A stretch of DNA of 64,000 nucleotides. Origin: Toxonevra muliebris (taxonomy: Eukaryota > Arthropoda > Insecta > Diptera > Pallopteridae). The position numbers and the translations under genes were made by a program. The DNA lies in contig OY829326.1 of assembly GCA_963691655.1 (NCBI GenBank), forward strand, positions 109,341,388 through 109,405,387. Reading direction: 5' to 3'. Below, in pieces: positions 42,630 to 55,363 of the stretch. Under the pieces are notes generated by a model, which was not told the DNA's origin, did not search any database, and was given only the letters and a program-made list of their open reading frames with translations. Positions within the stretch are counted from its first letter, which is position 1; each line of letters begins with the position of its first letter.

Positions 42630-44205
42630 AGATTAAATTTTACTTTCACTCTTAATGCTCACAAATAAATTGACAAAGCAGAGAGTAATCACAAACAATT
42701 CTACGTAAAGTATATACATAGTATACGAATCTACGCCCTTTTTTCTTCGCAAGTGAAATACAAAATTAAAACACTGGTTTCTTCTTCAAATCAACGAATC
42801 TGTTGTCAACCTTGCCAGCTCCACACAAATTTCCCTCCATACAAAACAATGAACATTACTTTGTTAATTATTTTGAGGCTGTGTTACCCCCTTCTACTCT
42901 TCCCCAATCCATGTTTATGTCCCTCCTTTAATTCTAAATAAAACTAAGTTCGTTACGAAAATATGTCAAGTGTAATCCTTGAGTTAATCTAGGGCGTAGT
43001 TCATTTGTAATTGCTGTGGTTTGAAATACAAATGGATACATATCTACGGATTTCTTGCCTTCTTATTTTATGTTAACATACATAGAGCGGTACGGTAGTG
43101 AAGGGGAGATTATTTTATTTTTAGGGGTGTCTCAGTGTGTGTGAAACGAGATTTGGTTGTGCACCAGATTTTGTGTGTGTTGAAGTTTTGAAGAAGTAAG
43201 AAATTTACTTTTGAGCTCATCATAAAAGTTGTCTTTTAGTTTTGAATCTCATTAGAATTTTGTGTTAGTAGTTGGTTGATACATATGAATACAATAGATT
43301 ATATTTGAATTTTGGCTACGAAAATGCATCATTTCTGTTTCATATAACAGAGGAAATAATAAATAGATGAATTTTAGGGAATTTTGAATGCAGGAACTAA
43401 AGTTTTTTAATATAAAGTGCAAATATTTAATATAATATCTATTGATATTAAAATGCATTTTTAGCAAACTGTAGATACTTTAATGCCACAAATTTCTTAT
43501 GACACATGACAAAATATTAGAAAACGATTAAAAAAGATTCTCTAGATATGCAACAGCCGTGCTCAACTGGCAACTTATTCCTTCATATGCAGGTGGTTGT
43601 GGACTTTTTGGTTTGAAATCACTTCAGATAAACGGAAGTATTTCTTAGTATTGTTTGCAAGAGACATCGTGACTTGTCAAATTGATTGTTCTTCTCTTCT
43701 TTCTCTTTATTACGTTTATGCACCCGAAAGACCACAGAATCAATTACGGTTAGAATGAAACCATTAATAACTCATGTGTCATTTATAATCGGATTTACAA
43801 TGAAATTGACTTTTGTGAGGCAAGGGATGTTTTTTAAAAAAAATGCTTGTACCTGTAATAGTTGTAAGTTAGTTGAGTTAAGCTAAGTTAATTTAAGTTT
43901 ATTGTTATTATTTTAATAATTTTTCTTTAGTAATCAATAGACAAAAACAAACAAATATATGAAATATAATATACGAATATATTTTATTTTTGGCTGCGAT
44001 AAGCCATTGGTAATGGCGTTTGACATAGAATACATTTTCTATCTTTTTCTACGATTCAATTAAAATTTCTTCTTGACAATGACGAAACAACTTCCGAGGT
44101 TGCCTCCAAAATTAAGGATAGCATAATTTCAGTGTTCTTTGTATGCACCACTAATATTAAAAATCGTTTAAACTTCCTAAACTAGAGAAAATATTTGAAA
44201 ACCTC
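42630..44205. other. gene-free stretch
   Basis: AT-rich, with no recognised coding or repeat unit. Several 60-70-codon frames (42753-42941, 43252-43467, 43686-43886) lack any signature. Confidence 0.5.
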
Positions 44206-44209
44206 ATAC

Positions 44210-44425
44210 AATTTCTTCAGACAGTCAAGCTGCTTTAAAGGTTTCGGAAAGTCAAACTATGAAATTTAAATCGGTGTTAAAGTGCTTCAACTTTTTTCCA
44301 AAATCTTAGTGCCAATAATAAAATCCAACTCGGTTTGATCTCAGGACATCCTGGTATAATTGGAAATGAGGTGACCGGACGAGCTTGCGTGGGAAAACAG
44401 AACTCGCAAATGACTTACCCTTGCT
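44210..44425 (+). pseudogene. LINE RNase H fragment
   Basis: SDSQAALKVSESQ (44218 onward) and, after a frameshift, IQLGLISGHPGIIGNEVTGR (about 44322-44385) are the RNase H motifs that appear in the same order in the LINE at 48176 (FSDSQAALLAL, WVPCHCDIFGNEAADELA). Only about 70 residues remain. It is probably another I/LOA-type LINE fossil. Confidence 0.6.
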
Positions 44426-44429
44426 CAGT

Positions 44430-45364
44430 TTCTACTACACAACTTTCGATAAATAACTTTTTACAATATAAAATAGTAGATGAAGAAAACATTTTTCCTG
44501 TATAGCAATACCAAAATTTAGTTTTTAATAATAAGATAAGATAAGATACCCGGGTACCTAAATTTTTTTTTTTAATATTTATATCGCAGAAAAACATGAA
44601 AATGTGGTAAATTAACACATTTAAAAAGTGAAAAATATTGTATAATACAAATATATTTAAGTTTGGGCGCAAGTGTTGTACACGGGATTGCTGCTAGAAT
44701 GTTCGCCTCAAACTCTATTTGAACAAATATTGCAGGATTTTCTGGTTTTTCTTTGTTACATTTATAAAGATTTACAAATGAAGCTGCTTTTTTGTTGTGA
44801 GAGTTCAACGTTGGTTGGAGTTTTGGGTTTTCTAATGACAAGCTCAATAGAATTTCGAATCAACGCCCCCTTTAGTTTTATTGAGATATAAAATATTCTT
44901 TGGTTTTCTCCTAACATTGTTTTCAATACCAACAGTCCTATGTTCTGTGCATCGCAGAAGGATCGCATTTTTATTTTTCTATGGCACATAAGAACAAACT
45001 GTGGCTTCTTCGTTGAAAGCAAAATTTTTACAATTCTATAATGACAACCACTGGAACTTTAAATTAAATTGCTTATTTTTCAAAAATAAGTAACTATAAC
45101 CATTGAACAATTTTTGAGTATTGGTGCGAAAAATAAGTAGGTAAATTTGGGAAATTGCTATGTCGTTTTCAAAATAAAATTGATAACTACATGTTTGAAA
45201 AACGTTTAATTCTGATATAAAGCACGATTCACGCCAAATTGGCACGCTTGGTTGTGGTCACCACGTCGCCCCTAGTAATAGTAATTTTTTACTGGGATTT
45301 GTTTACAATACCGTTACCGTTATTTTTCATATTAATTGATCGCAAGTTGGTGATTGTGTGCACA
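44430..45364. other. gene-free stretch
   Basis: No domain seen. Several overlapping frames on both strands (44415-45245) share the same DNA and none shows a family motif. The leader of the Tc1/mariner pseudogene may start near 45185. Confidence 0.5.
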
Positions 45365-46200
45365 ATGGAAGCTGCAAATAGAAAATTGATTGTGAACAAA
45401 TTTATTGAAAATCCGTCGTGGTCTGGATCAAAGATTGCGAAAGTGTTAAATATCTCCAAAAGAACGGTATGTAGAGTTATAAAACGATATAAAGAAACTC
45501 TTAGTGTTGAAAGAGCTAAAAAAGTTGTGAACAAAACGGGAACCACCAACCTAAAATTAAAGGCAAAGATCTTGAGGTCCATCAAAAGCAATCCTGGACT
45601 ATCGGATAGCGATCGTACCAAAAAATTCAATACCAGCAAAAGAACTGCTAGATGAATACGCATAAAAGCTGGGCTAAAGTGCTATCGTGCTATAAAATAT
45701 CCAAATAGAACAGACAAACAGAATTTGCTGGCCAAAAAACGTGCTCGTCTTCTTTATAATAAAATTTTGACCAAATTCAATGGATGCATTATTGTGGATG
45801 ACGAATCATACGTAAAATTTGATCTTGAACAGCTTCCAGGTCAAAAATTTTATATGGCAACGAATCGTGGTAATGTACCCTCAAAATTCAAGTACATGAA
45901 AATGTATGAATTTGCAAAGAAAGCAATGGTGTGGCAGGCTATTTGCAGTTGTGGTCTCAAATCCAGGGCATTTGTGGCATTCTCTTCTATGACGTCTGAT
46001 ATTTACATCAAAGAGTGCCTTTCGAAACGACTATTGCCATTTGTTCGTCACCACCATTCGCCAGTGAAGTTTTGGCCTGATTTCGCCAGTTGCCACTACT
46101 CTAAGAAAACCATGGATTGGTATCAGACAAATAAAGTAGATGTAGTGCGGTTCACGTGAAAAATAAACTGAGAAATCGACTGCGACCAGAGACTAATCCT
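45365..46200 (+). pseudogene. Tc1/mariner-superfamily transposase with one nonsense codon
   Basis: From ATG 45365 (MEAANRKLIVNKFIENPSW) a paired helix-turn-helix region follows: GSKIAKVLNISKRTVCRVIK. A single in-frame TGA at 45653, probably CGA to TGA (Arg), interrupts it. The same frame reopens and carries the DDE-type core: IIVDDESYVKFD (first Asp), MVWQAICSCG and FWPDFASCHYSKKTMDWY (second acidic site). It ends at a TGA (46157-46159) after VDVVRF. LRP-like codons near 46178 may be the frameshifted remnant of the block with the third acidic residue. The upstream open frame to 45239 is not needed. No terminal repeats were identified. Confidence 0.85.
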
Positions 46201-46223
46201 AAACTAAACTTGTTCAGCATGAA

Positions 46224-46674
46224 ACATTCTCTGTCAACGGGGGGCCTACCCTGTCCAAAATTGGTTAAAGTATTTTGGAGCATATTTAGGTTCAAATGAA
46301 AGCTTATTATCTCTAGTTTTGAATGCCGCAAGGCCTTTTTTGATTTGACATGATAGCAGACCAATATGGCAGCTGCAAGTATACGACCTCACCTTGAGAG
46401 TAAAGTTTTATCAAGCATACGTTTACCCAAGTCATCATACTAGAACAGATAAAGTTTTTTTTCGTATATTTATTTTCGCTGAATATGAATCTTAATATTG
46501 GATTCTTTCCAGCCGCCATATTGGTCTGCCATTATGTCAAATCAAAAAAGGCTTTGTTTCATTCAAAACTAGATAAGCTTTCATTTCAGCCCAAACATGC
46601 CATAAAATACCGTAACCAATTTTGAACAGGGGGGTGGGGGGGTTGGGAGGGGGTCTCCCGTTGACAGAGAATGT
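46224..46674. mobile_element. 451-bp foldback/MITE with ~150-bp arms
   Basis: The left arm 46224-46370 starts ACATTCTCTGTCAACGG and reaches GACCAATATGGC. The right arm 46511-46674 starts GCCGCCATATTGGTCTGCC and ends CCGTTGACAGAGAATGT. Paired blocks include TTTTTTGATTTGACAT/ATGTCAAATCAAAAAA, AAGCTTAT/ATAAGCTT and CCAAAATTGGTTA/TAACCAATTTTG. G-rich tracts near the outer ends differ in length. No ORF. It abuts the C-terminal end of the Tc1/mariner pseudogene. Confidence 0.8.
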
Positions 46675-47068
46675 ACCATATATAAATCCTATATTTAATC
46701 TAATTACAAATCTACAAACTTGTTGGGGTAGCAAAAAGTTTTGATAAATAAATGCTTTAATTAAACTATTACAATTGATTGTATTTTTAGAAGTTAAGTT
46801 TAACAAACAGTAATTTCTTCAATTACTAAATGAGTGATTTTTATTTATATTTTTCAATGAATAAAAATTACGATGATATTTTTTTTATTATTCAATGAAT
46901 TGAAATTAATACTGACTTTTATTTTCATTTTTCAGAATTAAAAATAAGAGCTGATTTTTATTCCTTTTTCATTGAATACTCATTCTATTCAATTCGGAAA
47001 TAAAAATCCAAAAAATTACAACTTTCCAATCTTGACATATTTTGAAAGACCTCACCAAAAGATGTACA
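46675..47068. other. gene-free stretch
   Basis: AT-rich; ATTCAATGAA/TTCATTGAAT words recur at 46853, 46893 and 46970. Nothing else is seen. Confidence 0.45.
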
Positions 47069-48037
47069 CACGGTTGCCACTTACTCATTTTATTTTGTAC
47101 CAATATTTGCAAAAAAAAATGTACCAAATGGGGGTTAAATGTACCAATATAATAAATAACTTTAATAGTTATTTATTAAGGATGTAGTCTGGTGTTCGAG
47201 TTTCAAAAAATCGATTATTTTTTTTAAATGCATTTCGAAAGTACAATGTATTGAAAGTATACTGTAAAAATTTCGGACCAAAACTCAAAATATTAATCGA
47301 GAGTACCTGTTGTGAAAACTTTATCTGCTGTTAAAACTGGTTTTCTCGAAACAACAATAAACCGGGTATGAGAGAATTCTATCGAACCGATTGGGCTGAA
47401 TTTTACACGCCAATGGCTCTCGCAGGTAGTAGAATTGTTTATTTTTAATCATTATTTCCTATTTTTTACAACGATTTTCAGCAAAAAATAACGCGATTTA
47501 AAAATAAACTGGAAGTAAGTACTGTAATCACCCGGGCCAGCCCCACACCTTTTTTTAGGTTCCGACTTTGGACGTAAAAAACACTACAAAAATATCATAA
47601 AATAAATTCCAAAAACAATTTTTTGTACAGTTGAAATGAAATGATCACATTTTATTTTGTTATAATAAAAAATTCCTTAAATAACCTTAAAAATTAGGCC
47701 GGAAAACCAGACTACATCCTTTATAAAAAGTAACACACTAATTGAAATATATTTTGTATTTTAAAAATAGTTTTTGGCCGACTAGATATAATGAGACTCT
47801 TAACGTCCGACACACAATTTTTTTGAAAGCATTATATATTATATATGTATGTTTAAATTTTACCTTTTTCAACAAAAAATATTTTGAACATAGGTTTACA
47901 ATTCCTAATTATTATAAAAGCTAACTGTGCCCACAGAATGTACCAAATTTTAAAAACATGTACCAATGTACCAAAAGGAGAAAAATAGAAAAAATATGTA
48001 CCAGTTTTGGTAGGATTGTACCAAAGTGGCAACCGTG
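47069..48037. mobile_element. hAT-like MITE with TGTACCAA-rich ends
   Basis: The ends CACGGTTGCCACTT are identical for 14 bases in inverted orientation. The flanks gatgtaca and gctgtacc share 6 of 8 bases, a possible decayed 8-bp duplication. TGTACCAA words recur inside both ends (47096-47145 and 47938-48025). No ORF. It is interrupted by the element at 47179-47720. Confidence 0.65.
47179..47720. mobile_element. PIF/Harbinger-like MITE nested in the hAT-like MITE
   Basis: The terminal repeats AGGATGTAGTCTGGT are perfect for 15 bases in inverted orientation. TTA on both sides (47176-47178, 47721-47723) fits the TWA target of PIF/Harbinger elements. 542 bp, no ORF. The superfamily is inferred from the 3-bp target only. 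Confidence 0.62.
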
Positions 48038-48175
48038 GCTGTACCTAAAAACTAACTACCTAAAAAATCTATCTAGACCAGTTTTTGCGCTGATTGATTT
48101 TTCAATGTAAAAATTTGAAAATAACCATTATTTTCAGTCCCTGATTTAAAGTAAAAATTCAAAAATTTATTTTCT

Positions 48176-50125
48176 AGCGGAGTAACAAACTGTATGGACT
48201 GTATGGCCTGATGGACTCGGTTCTATTTCCAGAGCTCTGGAATGTAAGGGTATTGATTCCCAATCCATTGCCTGGGTGGATGCCATGCTGAGGAAGCGTG
48301 AAATCTCATCCACGCTAGGCAAAGCCACTGTGTGCACTAAGGCTGTAAAAGGCTGCCCACAAGGCGGTGTTCTATCACCTCTGTTGTGGTCCTTAGTAAT
48401 TGATGACCTTTTGACCAAACTAGATGAGTCTGGTTTTGAGGCCATCGGTTATGCGGATGATTTGGTAATCATCGTCTCTGGAAAGTATGATTCAACTATC
48501 ACGGAGGTGATGAAATCAGCTCTCCTATTGGTTTCAAATGGGTGCGCCGTAGAAGGCCTATCAATCAATCCCAATAAAGCTGTTCTTGTTCACTTTACTA
48601 AGAGATACAAACTGGACCTCGGTCTCATTTCCATACAAGACACTGTTATTGTGTACTCTGATGAGGTCAAATATTTAGGCATCACGCTTGATAAACGACT
48701 GAACTGGAACACTCACTTACACACTGTCTTCTTAAAAGCCACTAGGGCTTTCTGGGCCTGCAAGAAACTCTTTGGTAAAACATGATGTCTTACACCTAAT
48801 ATGATCTTCTGGCTTTACACTATGATAGTTAGACCTATCATAGCCTATGCAGCTCTAGTGTGGTGGCCCAAAGTCATGCAGGGCTCGGCCATCACCAAAC
48901 TTAACAAGCTCCAAAGGCTTGCTTGCGTCTCCATAACTGGAGCTATGCGCACCTGTCCAACTCCTGCCATTGAAGCGTTGATTGGCCTGGTGCCATTACA
49001 CATTTTCATCAAGAAAACAGCCGCAAATACTGCTTTGTGGCTGCGTATATCGTCAAGCTTAATAAAAGGCAACTATGGTCACCTGAGCATTCTTGACGAA
49101 ATTCCTAACACTCCAATATATACTGTATCGGATTATATGGTTAGGGATCTGTGTTTCGGTAGGAAATTCAACATCATTCTTGCTTCCAGGTCCGAATGGG
49201 ATGGCCAATGTCCCGATTTCGGTCCCTTTGCTCTCAATTGGTATACAGACGGCTCGGAAATGGACTGTGGTTCTGGTGCCGGAGTTGCTGGACCCAATAC
49301 TAGAATCTCAATCCCTCTGGGTATTCGGCACAGTGCCTTTCAAGTCGAAATATACGTAATTGAGACCTGCGCTAATATAAACCTGTATAAAGGTCTTAAA
49401 GACGCAAATATTGTAATTTTTTCAGACAGCCAGGCGGCTCTCTTAGCACTCTCTTCATGGAGTTTTTCCTCTAAACTGGTGAAAGAGTGTTTTGAGAGTC
49501 TCCAGCGCCTGTCTACCCGTAACAAAGTGACGCTTTGTTGGGTACCCTGCCACTGTGACATTTTTGGTAATGAGGCCGCCGATGAACTGGCTAGACAAAG
49601 TTCTTCTACCAAGCACATTGGCTCCGATCCGTTCTGCGGAGTCGGCTGGACCTCTACGAAATCTATCGTTGAGGAGTGGTCTAAGGCAAAATGGCTAGTG
49701 TATTAGAACTTTATCCCAGGATTAAGACAGGCAAAAGCACTTATCATTCCGCTTGCCCAAAATAAGCCCATCTCTTATCCCAAATCTGACCTTAGGCTAC
49801 TGGTGGGCTACATGTGGGCTCAGATATCACCTAAACAAAATAGGTCTGTCTAATGAGACAGAGTGTCGTCTATGTCTGGAAGATGACGAGTCGACACCTC
49901 ACATTCTGTATGAGTGTCCGGCCTTGGCTCGGCTCAGTGGAAGAATTTTTGGCATTCCTTTTCTGACGGCTAATCACATAAAATCTTCTTCTACAAAAGA
50001 TGTCTTGACTTTTATTAGGTCAGCTGAACGTCTTTTGTCATAAAATGGGGAATGGCACAAAAGATCTTTTAGGTCGCAGTGCCTGCCTGGTTGGGCTCCC
50101 CTAAATAATAAATAATAATAACAAA
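48176..50125 (+). mobile_element. RNase-H LINE (I/LOA-like), 5'-truncated, with 3' tail
   Basis: It starts inside the RT domain, and the first recognisable coding lies near 48225. It runs through RT, thumb, RNase H and the C-terminal zinc-like motif to a stop at 50041. An ~80-base 3' UTR (GGCACAAAAGATCTTTTAGG, TCGCAGTGCCTG) follows and ends in a TAA-type repeat, (TAA/ATAAT)n. The tail matches SINE-B at 7018-7215. Confidence 0.88.
48225..50043 (+). pseudogene. LINE ORF2 pseudogene: RT and RNase H
   Basis: RT palm GCPQGGVLSPLLWSLVIDDL, then GYADDLVII with the catalytic YADD at 48450-48461, NPNKAVLVHFT and VKYLGITLDKRLNWNTHL. A TGA at 48783 replaces an expected Trp codon in the same frame. The thumb/connection follows (RPIIAYAALVWWP, LQRLACVSITGAM). 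RNase H: NWYTDGSEMDCGSGAG, FSDSQAALLAL, WVPCHCDIFGNEAADELAR. A TAG at 49704 and a frameshift lead to the C-terminal CRLCLEDDESTPHILYECPA, ending at 50043. About 600 residues are kept, the 3' two thirds of an expected ORF2. Confidence 0.88.
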
Positions 50126-52489
50126 GTATAGGTAATTAAATAAATATATAATTTTGTTATGCATTAGTTATGCTATTTCTGTACTTCCTTTTTAATATTT
50201 CTGGAGAAAAAAATACATATTTTTCTAGCTAACTTTATTGCTTATATAAGGATGCACGACGACTCTCACGATGCCGTTTCCACTACAATTAAGCACAAGT
50301 GCAATTACTATGCGTGTTTGTATGTATGTATAATATGTTCATATATGCTTCACTTTTACTAATGTTACAATATGAGATGCTTAAGTAGCAATATATGGAA
50401 CTTACAAACGCAAACTAACAACATCACTCACTCATGCACTGATTACAATTCGAAAAATCCAACAAAACATATGAAAAATGTAAAAATAAAAATAACTAAA
50501 TTGGTCCTTATGCTGTCGAAAGTGAATCTATTAAAATCGCTGCATAATTATTTTTAGTATATGCAGAGAGCAACATATGTGTGGCATGTTTGGTTTAGAT
50601 TCTCAAAACTATTGGTGGTATGTGGCAATGAATGTAGCAAGTAGAGTTATATGTTCAAAGTATTCATATGTAGTTACCTACATAAATGCAGCATTATATT
50701 TTTTTATACTTTAGAAATTTATGTTTGAATTATTTTTAGATATTGATATTTTTTGTGTATTGAAATTCTAAGATATTTGTTTTTATTTTTTCGAAACATA
50801 TTCATTTATGTTTACAAAATAAAATCTATTTTAAACATCGAAATCTTTTTATAATTCCAAGAAGAAGCGCATAGTTTTGGTATTTTTTAAGAAATTCTGT
50901 GAGTACATTTTAACTGTTCAAAGTTTAAAGATTTTTTAAGTTCTTTTTTCAAATATCTAGGTACTTTTAAAATTTAAAGCCAATTCCTTAAAAATCTTAA
51001 TAGCTACTTACTGTAAGTAATGCTTGCTTTTCATACACCCTTAGGGCACTTTTAAAAAAGCACACCACCTTCACAGAAAAAAACAGCTACAACGATAAAA
51101 AAAAACGAAAGTATAAAAACTCTGAACGCTGAATACTTGCAGAACAGAAACTTTTATTTTTCAATTTAAAATACATCATGTCAAAACGAGCTTTTTAACA
51201 AGGGCCTAAATTGAAGTTATTTACTTCCAGGCAAGCAGACAGACATACCTACATACATACTGTAATATTTTACACAATTAGCTACATTCACACTTTCACA
51301 CGCTGTTCAACAGCACCCAACAAATTTACACACACACACATACATATGCACTTGTATGTACCAGTACAACAACATAACTAATTGCAAAATCGAGTAGTAG
51401 TTTCAGCAGCATATCTTACAAACATCATGCATGAAATGGCAAAATATATTATGACAAGCGTGTGTCCCTAATTCCCTCATACTTTATACTTTAGAAAATA
51501 TACTCGTTGAAAAATATCTGTTAATTTGTAAGACTAATAAATAACTTCTTCTTAATTGCTTCTACGGTCCTTGTTGGGGCTAGGGCTCCATACACAATTA
51601 CCTAAATTTACCCGGGGCTGAAGAAAAATTTATAGTGGAGTGAATTAAAAGAAACTAAAATCAAATGTCACATCGGTGTCGTCTCAGGTTTCATAGAATG
51701 TGTGAGTTTATAAGTTTGTGTTTTATTATATATATTTTACTTTCAGCCTAAAAGTATGCAATACATAATTTCTATATCAAAAACGGTTGTGGAATATACT
51801 TACATATCAATGGAATAGTGAAATGCATCAAAAACTGCTTTTATTTATTGTATTGTTTTAATGCATAGTTTATTTTAGTCTATAGTTTATTCATTCCTAA
51901 TTGAAATTGTAAAATAATATCAACGATAGGCGATGTAGGCGAGCAAAAAGCGAAGAAAGTTCATTGAAAAGAGAAAATGAAAAATTTAAAAAACCCAGAG
52001 TTGCACTTTTTGGAAGATAAAAACTTTTATAGTGAAATAAACAACAATTCAAGGGGACGCATTTTTTTTTTTATTTTTTATTTTAAGTTTTTTATTGCGA
52101 GTACACGCTTGCGCAAACAGTAGCATTCAAACAATTATTGTGTTTTGTGATACTGTCTTTATTTTTTAAAATTTTTTTTTTTCAATCCTCCTGTGCTTTA
52201 CTTGTAGTTCCTGCGAAGTCAAAGACCATTGTTTTTGCTTTAAAAAAAAAACACTAGAACTGGAGCACTAGATGGCGGAGTAGATCCATAACAAATGATC
52301 TGCAGACTCATTACTGTCTTACATACAGAACGTGCAAAAAGAATTGATTAGGAAGCAGGCCCCTTACAAGTTTTTAACAAATAACAAAGTGGTAAAAGCC
52401 AATACCATATGCCATCAGCTATTAAGCCAAGCCATAACGAGAAATATTATCAAAATTTCAAAATATTAGTAAACATGCGGTCTTTCTTA
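50126..52489. other. gene-free intergenic stretch
   Basis: AT-rich with a CA/CATA microsatellite (51333-51350). No conserved coding is seen. The 61-codon frame at 50372-50557 has no signature. Confidence 0.55.
51333..51350. repeat. CA/CATA microsatellite
   Basis: ACACACACACATACATATG. Confidence 0.85.
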
Positions 52490-52620
52490 GTGTTTGCCCC
52501 GCTTTCTGCCAGATCAGAGTAAGCATATTTAGTACTGGAGTGTTGGGATGCGAACACCTGAGCTTTTTAACACCGCAGGATCTGCTAAGATTTATTAATA
52601 AAGTGCTGTATTCTTGAAAA
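52490..52620 (+). pseudogene. LINE ORF2 C-terminal scrap
   Basis: VCPAFCQIRVSIFSTGVLGC, then LTPQDLLRFINK, followed by a stop near 52615. This matches the closing CPAxxRxRxxxxG...LLxFIN motif shared by the RNase-H LINEs at 4655, 11460 and 48176. Only about 40 residues are recognisable, so the call rests on motif order. Confidence 0.45.
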
Positions 52621-55363
52621 CTTCTTTTGTCTGTTCCAACAAAAAAAACAACATGCGTTTTTCCATCCCACAAAAGTTGGGACTAGAGATGATAAGCAAG
52701 CATGTGTTCCCGTGTACTGGCAGCTCCTGGGTGGGGATTTTAATACAAAGACTGGTGTTCTTCGACTCATGAATTGCGATCCCCACAACAAGCTTGTATT
52801 TAAAGGAAAAAAAAAATGCCTATACAGTCATCAGGAGTTTCAGAAATAAACCCTCCCTTGGATTCGCTAGTAACTCCATGTTAACCAAAATACTCAATGT
52901 ATCTTAGAAGTAGACGCAATAATAAAAAGTCTAGAAGTAGGTGGGAGAAGGATTGGGTGATAAGTATAAGTATTGTTTGAATATCATAACCACTAATCAA
53001 GCATGAGATATTCAAAGGTGAAAGAATTCAAAAAATTGTTCGCAAGCAGGTCTTAATTGTTTTCAATCCACTTGTGTAAAAAAAATAACACTCCAGCTAA
53101 CTTTGATACTCGTACTTTGGGGATTTTTGTATTGCTCCTTCAAAAAAAAAAAAAAACTGTTGTCATTGTTTTATTGTTGTTATTGCCTCCGAGCACTAAG
53201 AATAGAGGGATTAAAATGGTTTGATAGATTCTTATTGGCAGAAGTTCACAAACTTTTGATCGAAAGCCGAGTGGTAAGTTTTTCTTGATACTGAATTATT
53301 CACGGTTTATCCTAAAAAAAAAGGAATTGAAAACTTAATTAGAAAAGAAAACAAACCAACAGATTCCTTACACATTGAAATCGTCAGAGAAAGGCATTGT
53401 TCACTTGCCACTCTTCGAAGAACTTTTTTGCCCAAGCTAGGAAGTGAGCGATTTTGCGATTTTTCACCTTCGGGGAATTTCAACAGCTTCCCAAGAATAC
53501 TGTTTGTTTTTCAAGTGAACTGCCAGAAGTTCTCTTGTTTATATTTAGTTTTTAGTTATCACCAATGGAGCCGTGAGTAATGACAATGACAATTTAAGTA
53601 TCCAAAGTATCCTCTGTTACCGACTGGGATATTAAATATATAAAAAAAATATCCTGATAAATTGTTCAGCTATCAGAGTTTTTAAAGCGTTTTTATACCA
53701 ATGTAAAAAATAAAACCCACTCTTTCTGCAATTTCAAGATCCGTTAGTGCAACTATTAGATTTGAGGGAATTTTACGGGGCGGCAAATGTTAGGAGGAAC
53801 TTTCAAAATTTGTTTTATCCGTGTGTGGAACTGGAACTTGACAATAGTGTCAATATTGGAACACTCGATCGAAAAGAGATCAATAGCATACAAAGTTCTT
53901 AATCAAAAATTCCCAGTCATTATAGATTATTAATATGATCGATTATTTAAATGAAAAATAACTTCGTGGCAAATCTTTTTAACTGCCTCGGGCCGCCAAA
54001 TTATTAAATCAGGGCCTGAATACAATTCATTTTTTTTTTATGGAAAAAAATTTAAATATTTAAAATGGTTTTTTTTTATTTGTTATTTTTTTCTAAGCGC
54101 TAAGAGCTCCACGAAATCGAATATAAGTCAAAAGGACTCAGCGGCCGAAAAATATTAAAGACCTCTATCTCAGATACTTGGGTTTCTATTTTTGTATTTG
54201 TATTTACAAGCTCTAAATCAGGAACTTAAAACATTTTTCTTTGACTGTAAAGCAAAGTTCTATAGCAGTGTATGAGAAATGTTTATATGTATTAACCAAA
54301 ATTGTCTATCAACTGGTACCTACTGTCTGTTCATATATACAATACATACATACATATGTACACATCTAGTAAAGTTGTCTATTAACTAGCGGTAGGTAAT
54401 AATCCAACTGTATGTATGTCTGTATGTCTGTATGTCTTTCTGTCCTCTCTTGTAAAAGAGCCAACACGCTATTGCTATACTGCTACTGTATGGTTTGGTC
54501 TGATATTTGTCTTGCGTGTTATACGCTTAACTTGTGTGAAGTTTTTAATTTATAATTAATTTATTTTTTTATTTAATTTTTATTTTGAAAATACTACGTA
54601 TGCACATGCTGTATGTATGTAGTAAATATATAAGCTGCACTCAACTCAACTGCATACTTGTTAATAATTTAATTTAATTACAAAAATTTACGGTAGTGGT
54701 AAAAATAGTTTTCAAAATTATAATCACTGATGAGTGTACTTAAGTCGAATGGTATAACAAAATATGACAAGCGTTTAACAGCATTTACAGTTAGTGTCAG
54801 GTGCAAAGAAGGGAGGAAGTGGGATGGAGTGTATTTACTAGTGAATTACAGCTTTCATTTAATATATTGAGCATAGCTACGCATTTAACCACTACAACTC
54901 CGTAAACATATTAATTAATTATGCGTAACAAAAAGGCTGAGAATTATTTTTAAAGTTGGTTATTAATAATAAGTAATTGACAAATTGCTCTTAAGTGTAA
55001 TGAAATTTAATTTAAAATTTGAAGCACATATTTGCTCCCCCTCTCTCTCGTAGTATAATTTTTCAAGCTTCAAGCATTTTGATGATGAAAATGTGATACA
55101 TATCTATTTATAATATTACATTTTTAATTATGTTGATTGATGTTCAGGTGCTTTGAAATTGTATGAATACGAGGAATATAAGCAGCAGCTGTTTTATGGA
55201 GAGGTTAAAGTTATTTTGTGCATAAAATTTATAAATATTAAAGAACTTGTAAATAAATGCAATAAGTTCTCTTTTCAATCAATATAATAGAAAATTTTAT
55301 AAATAATGGAAAAAACTACCTGCTTTGTATGTGAGAAAGAAATGGAAGCATATTGAGCCGTAA
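52621..55363. other. gene-free intergenic stretch
   Basis: It has a TATG/TCTG tetranucleotide tract at 54408-54440 and A/T homopolymers at 53140 and 54030-54080. Small frames at 52458-52791 and 53103-53288 have no signature. Confidence 0.5.
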
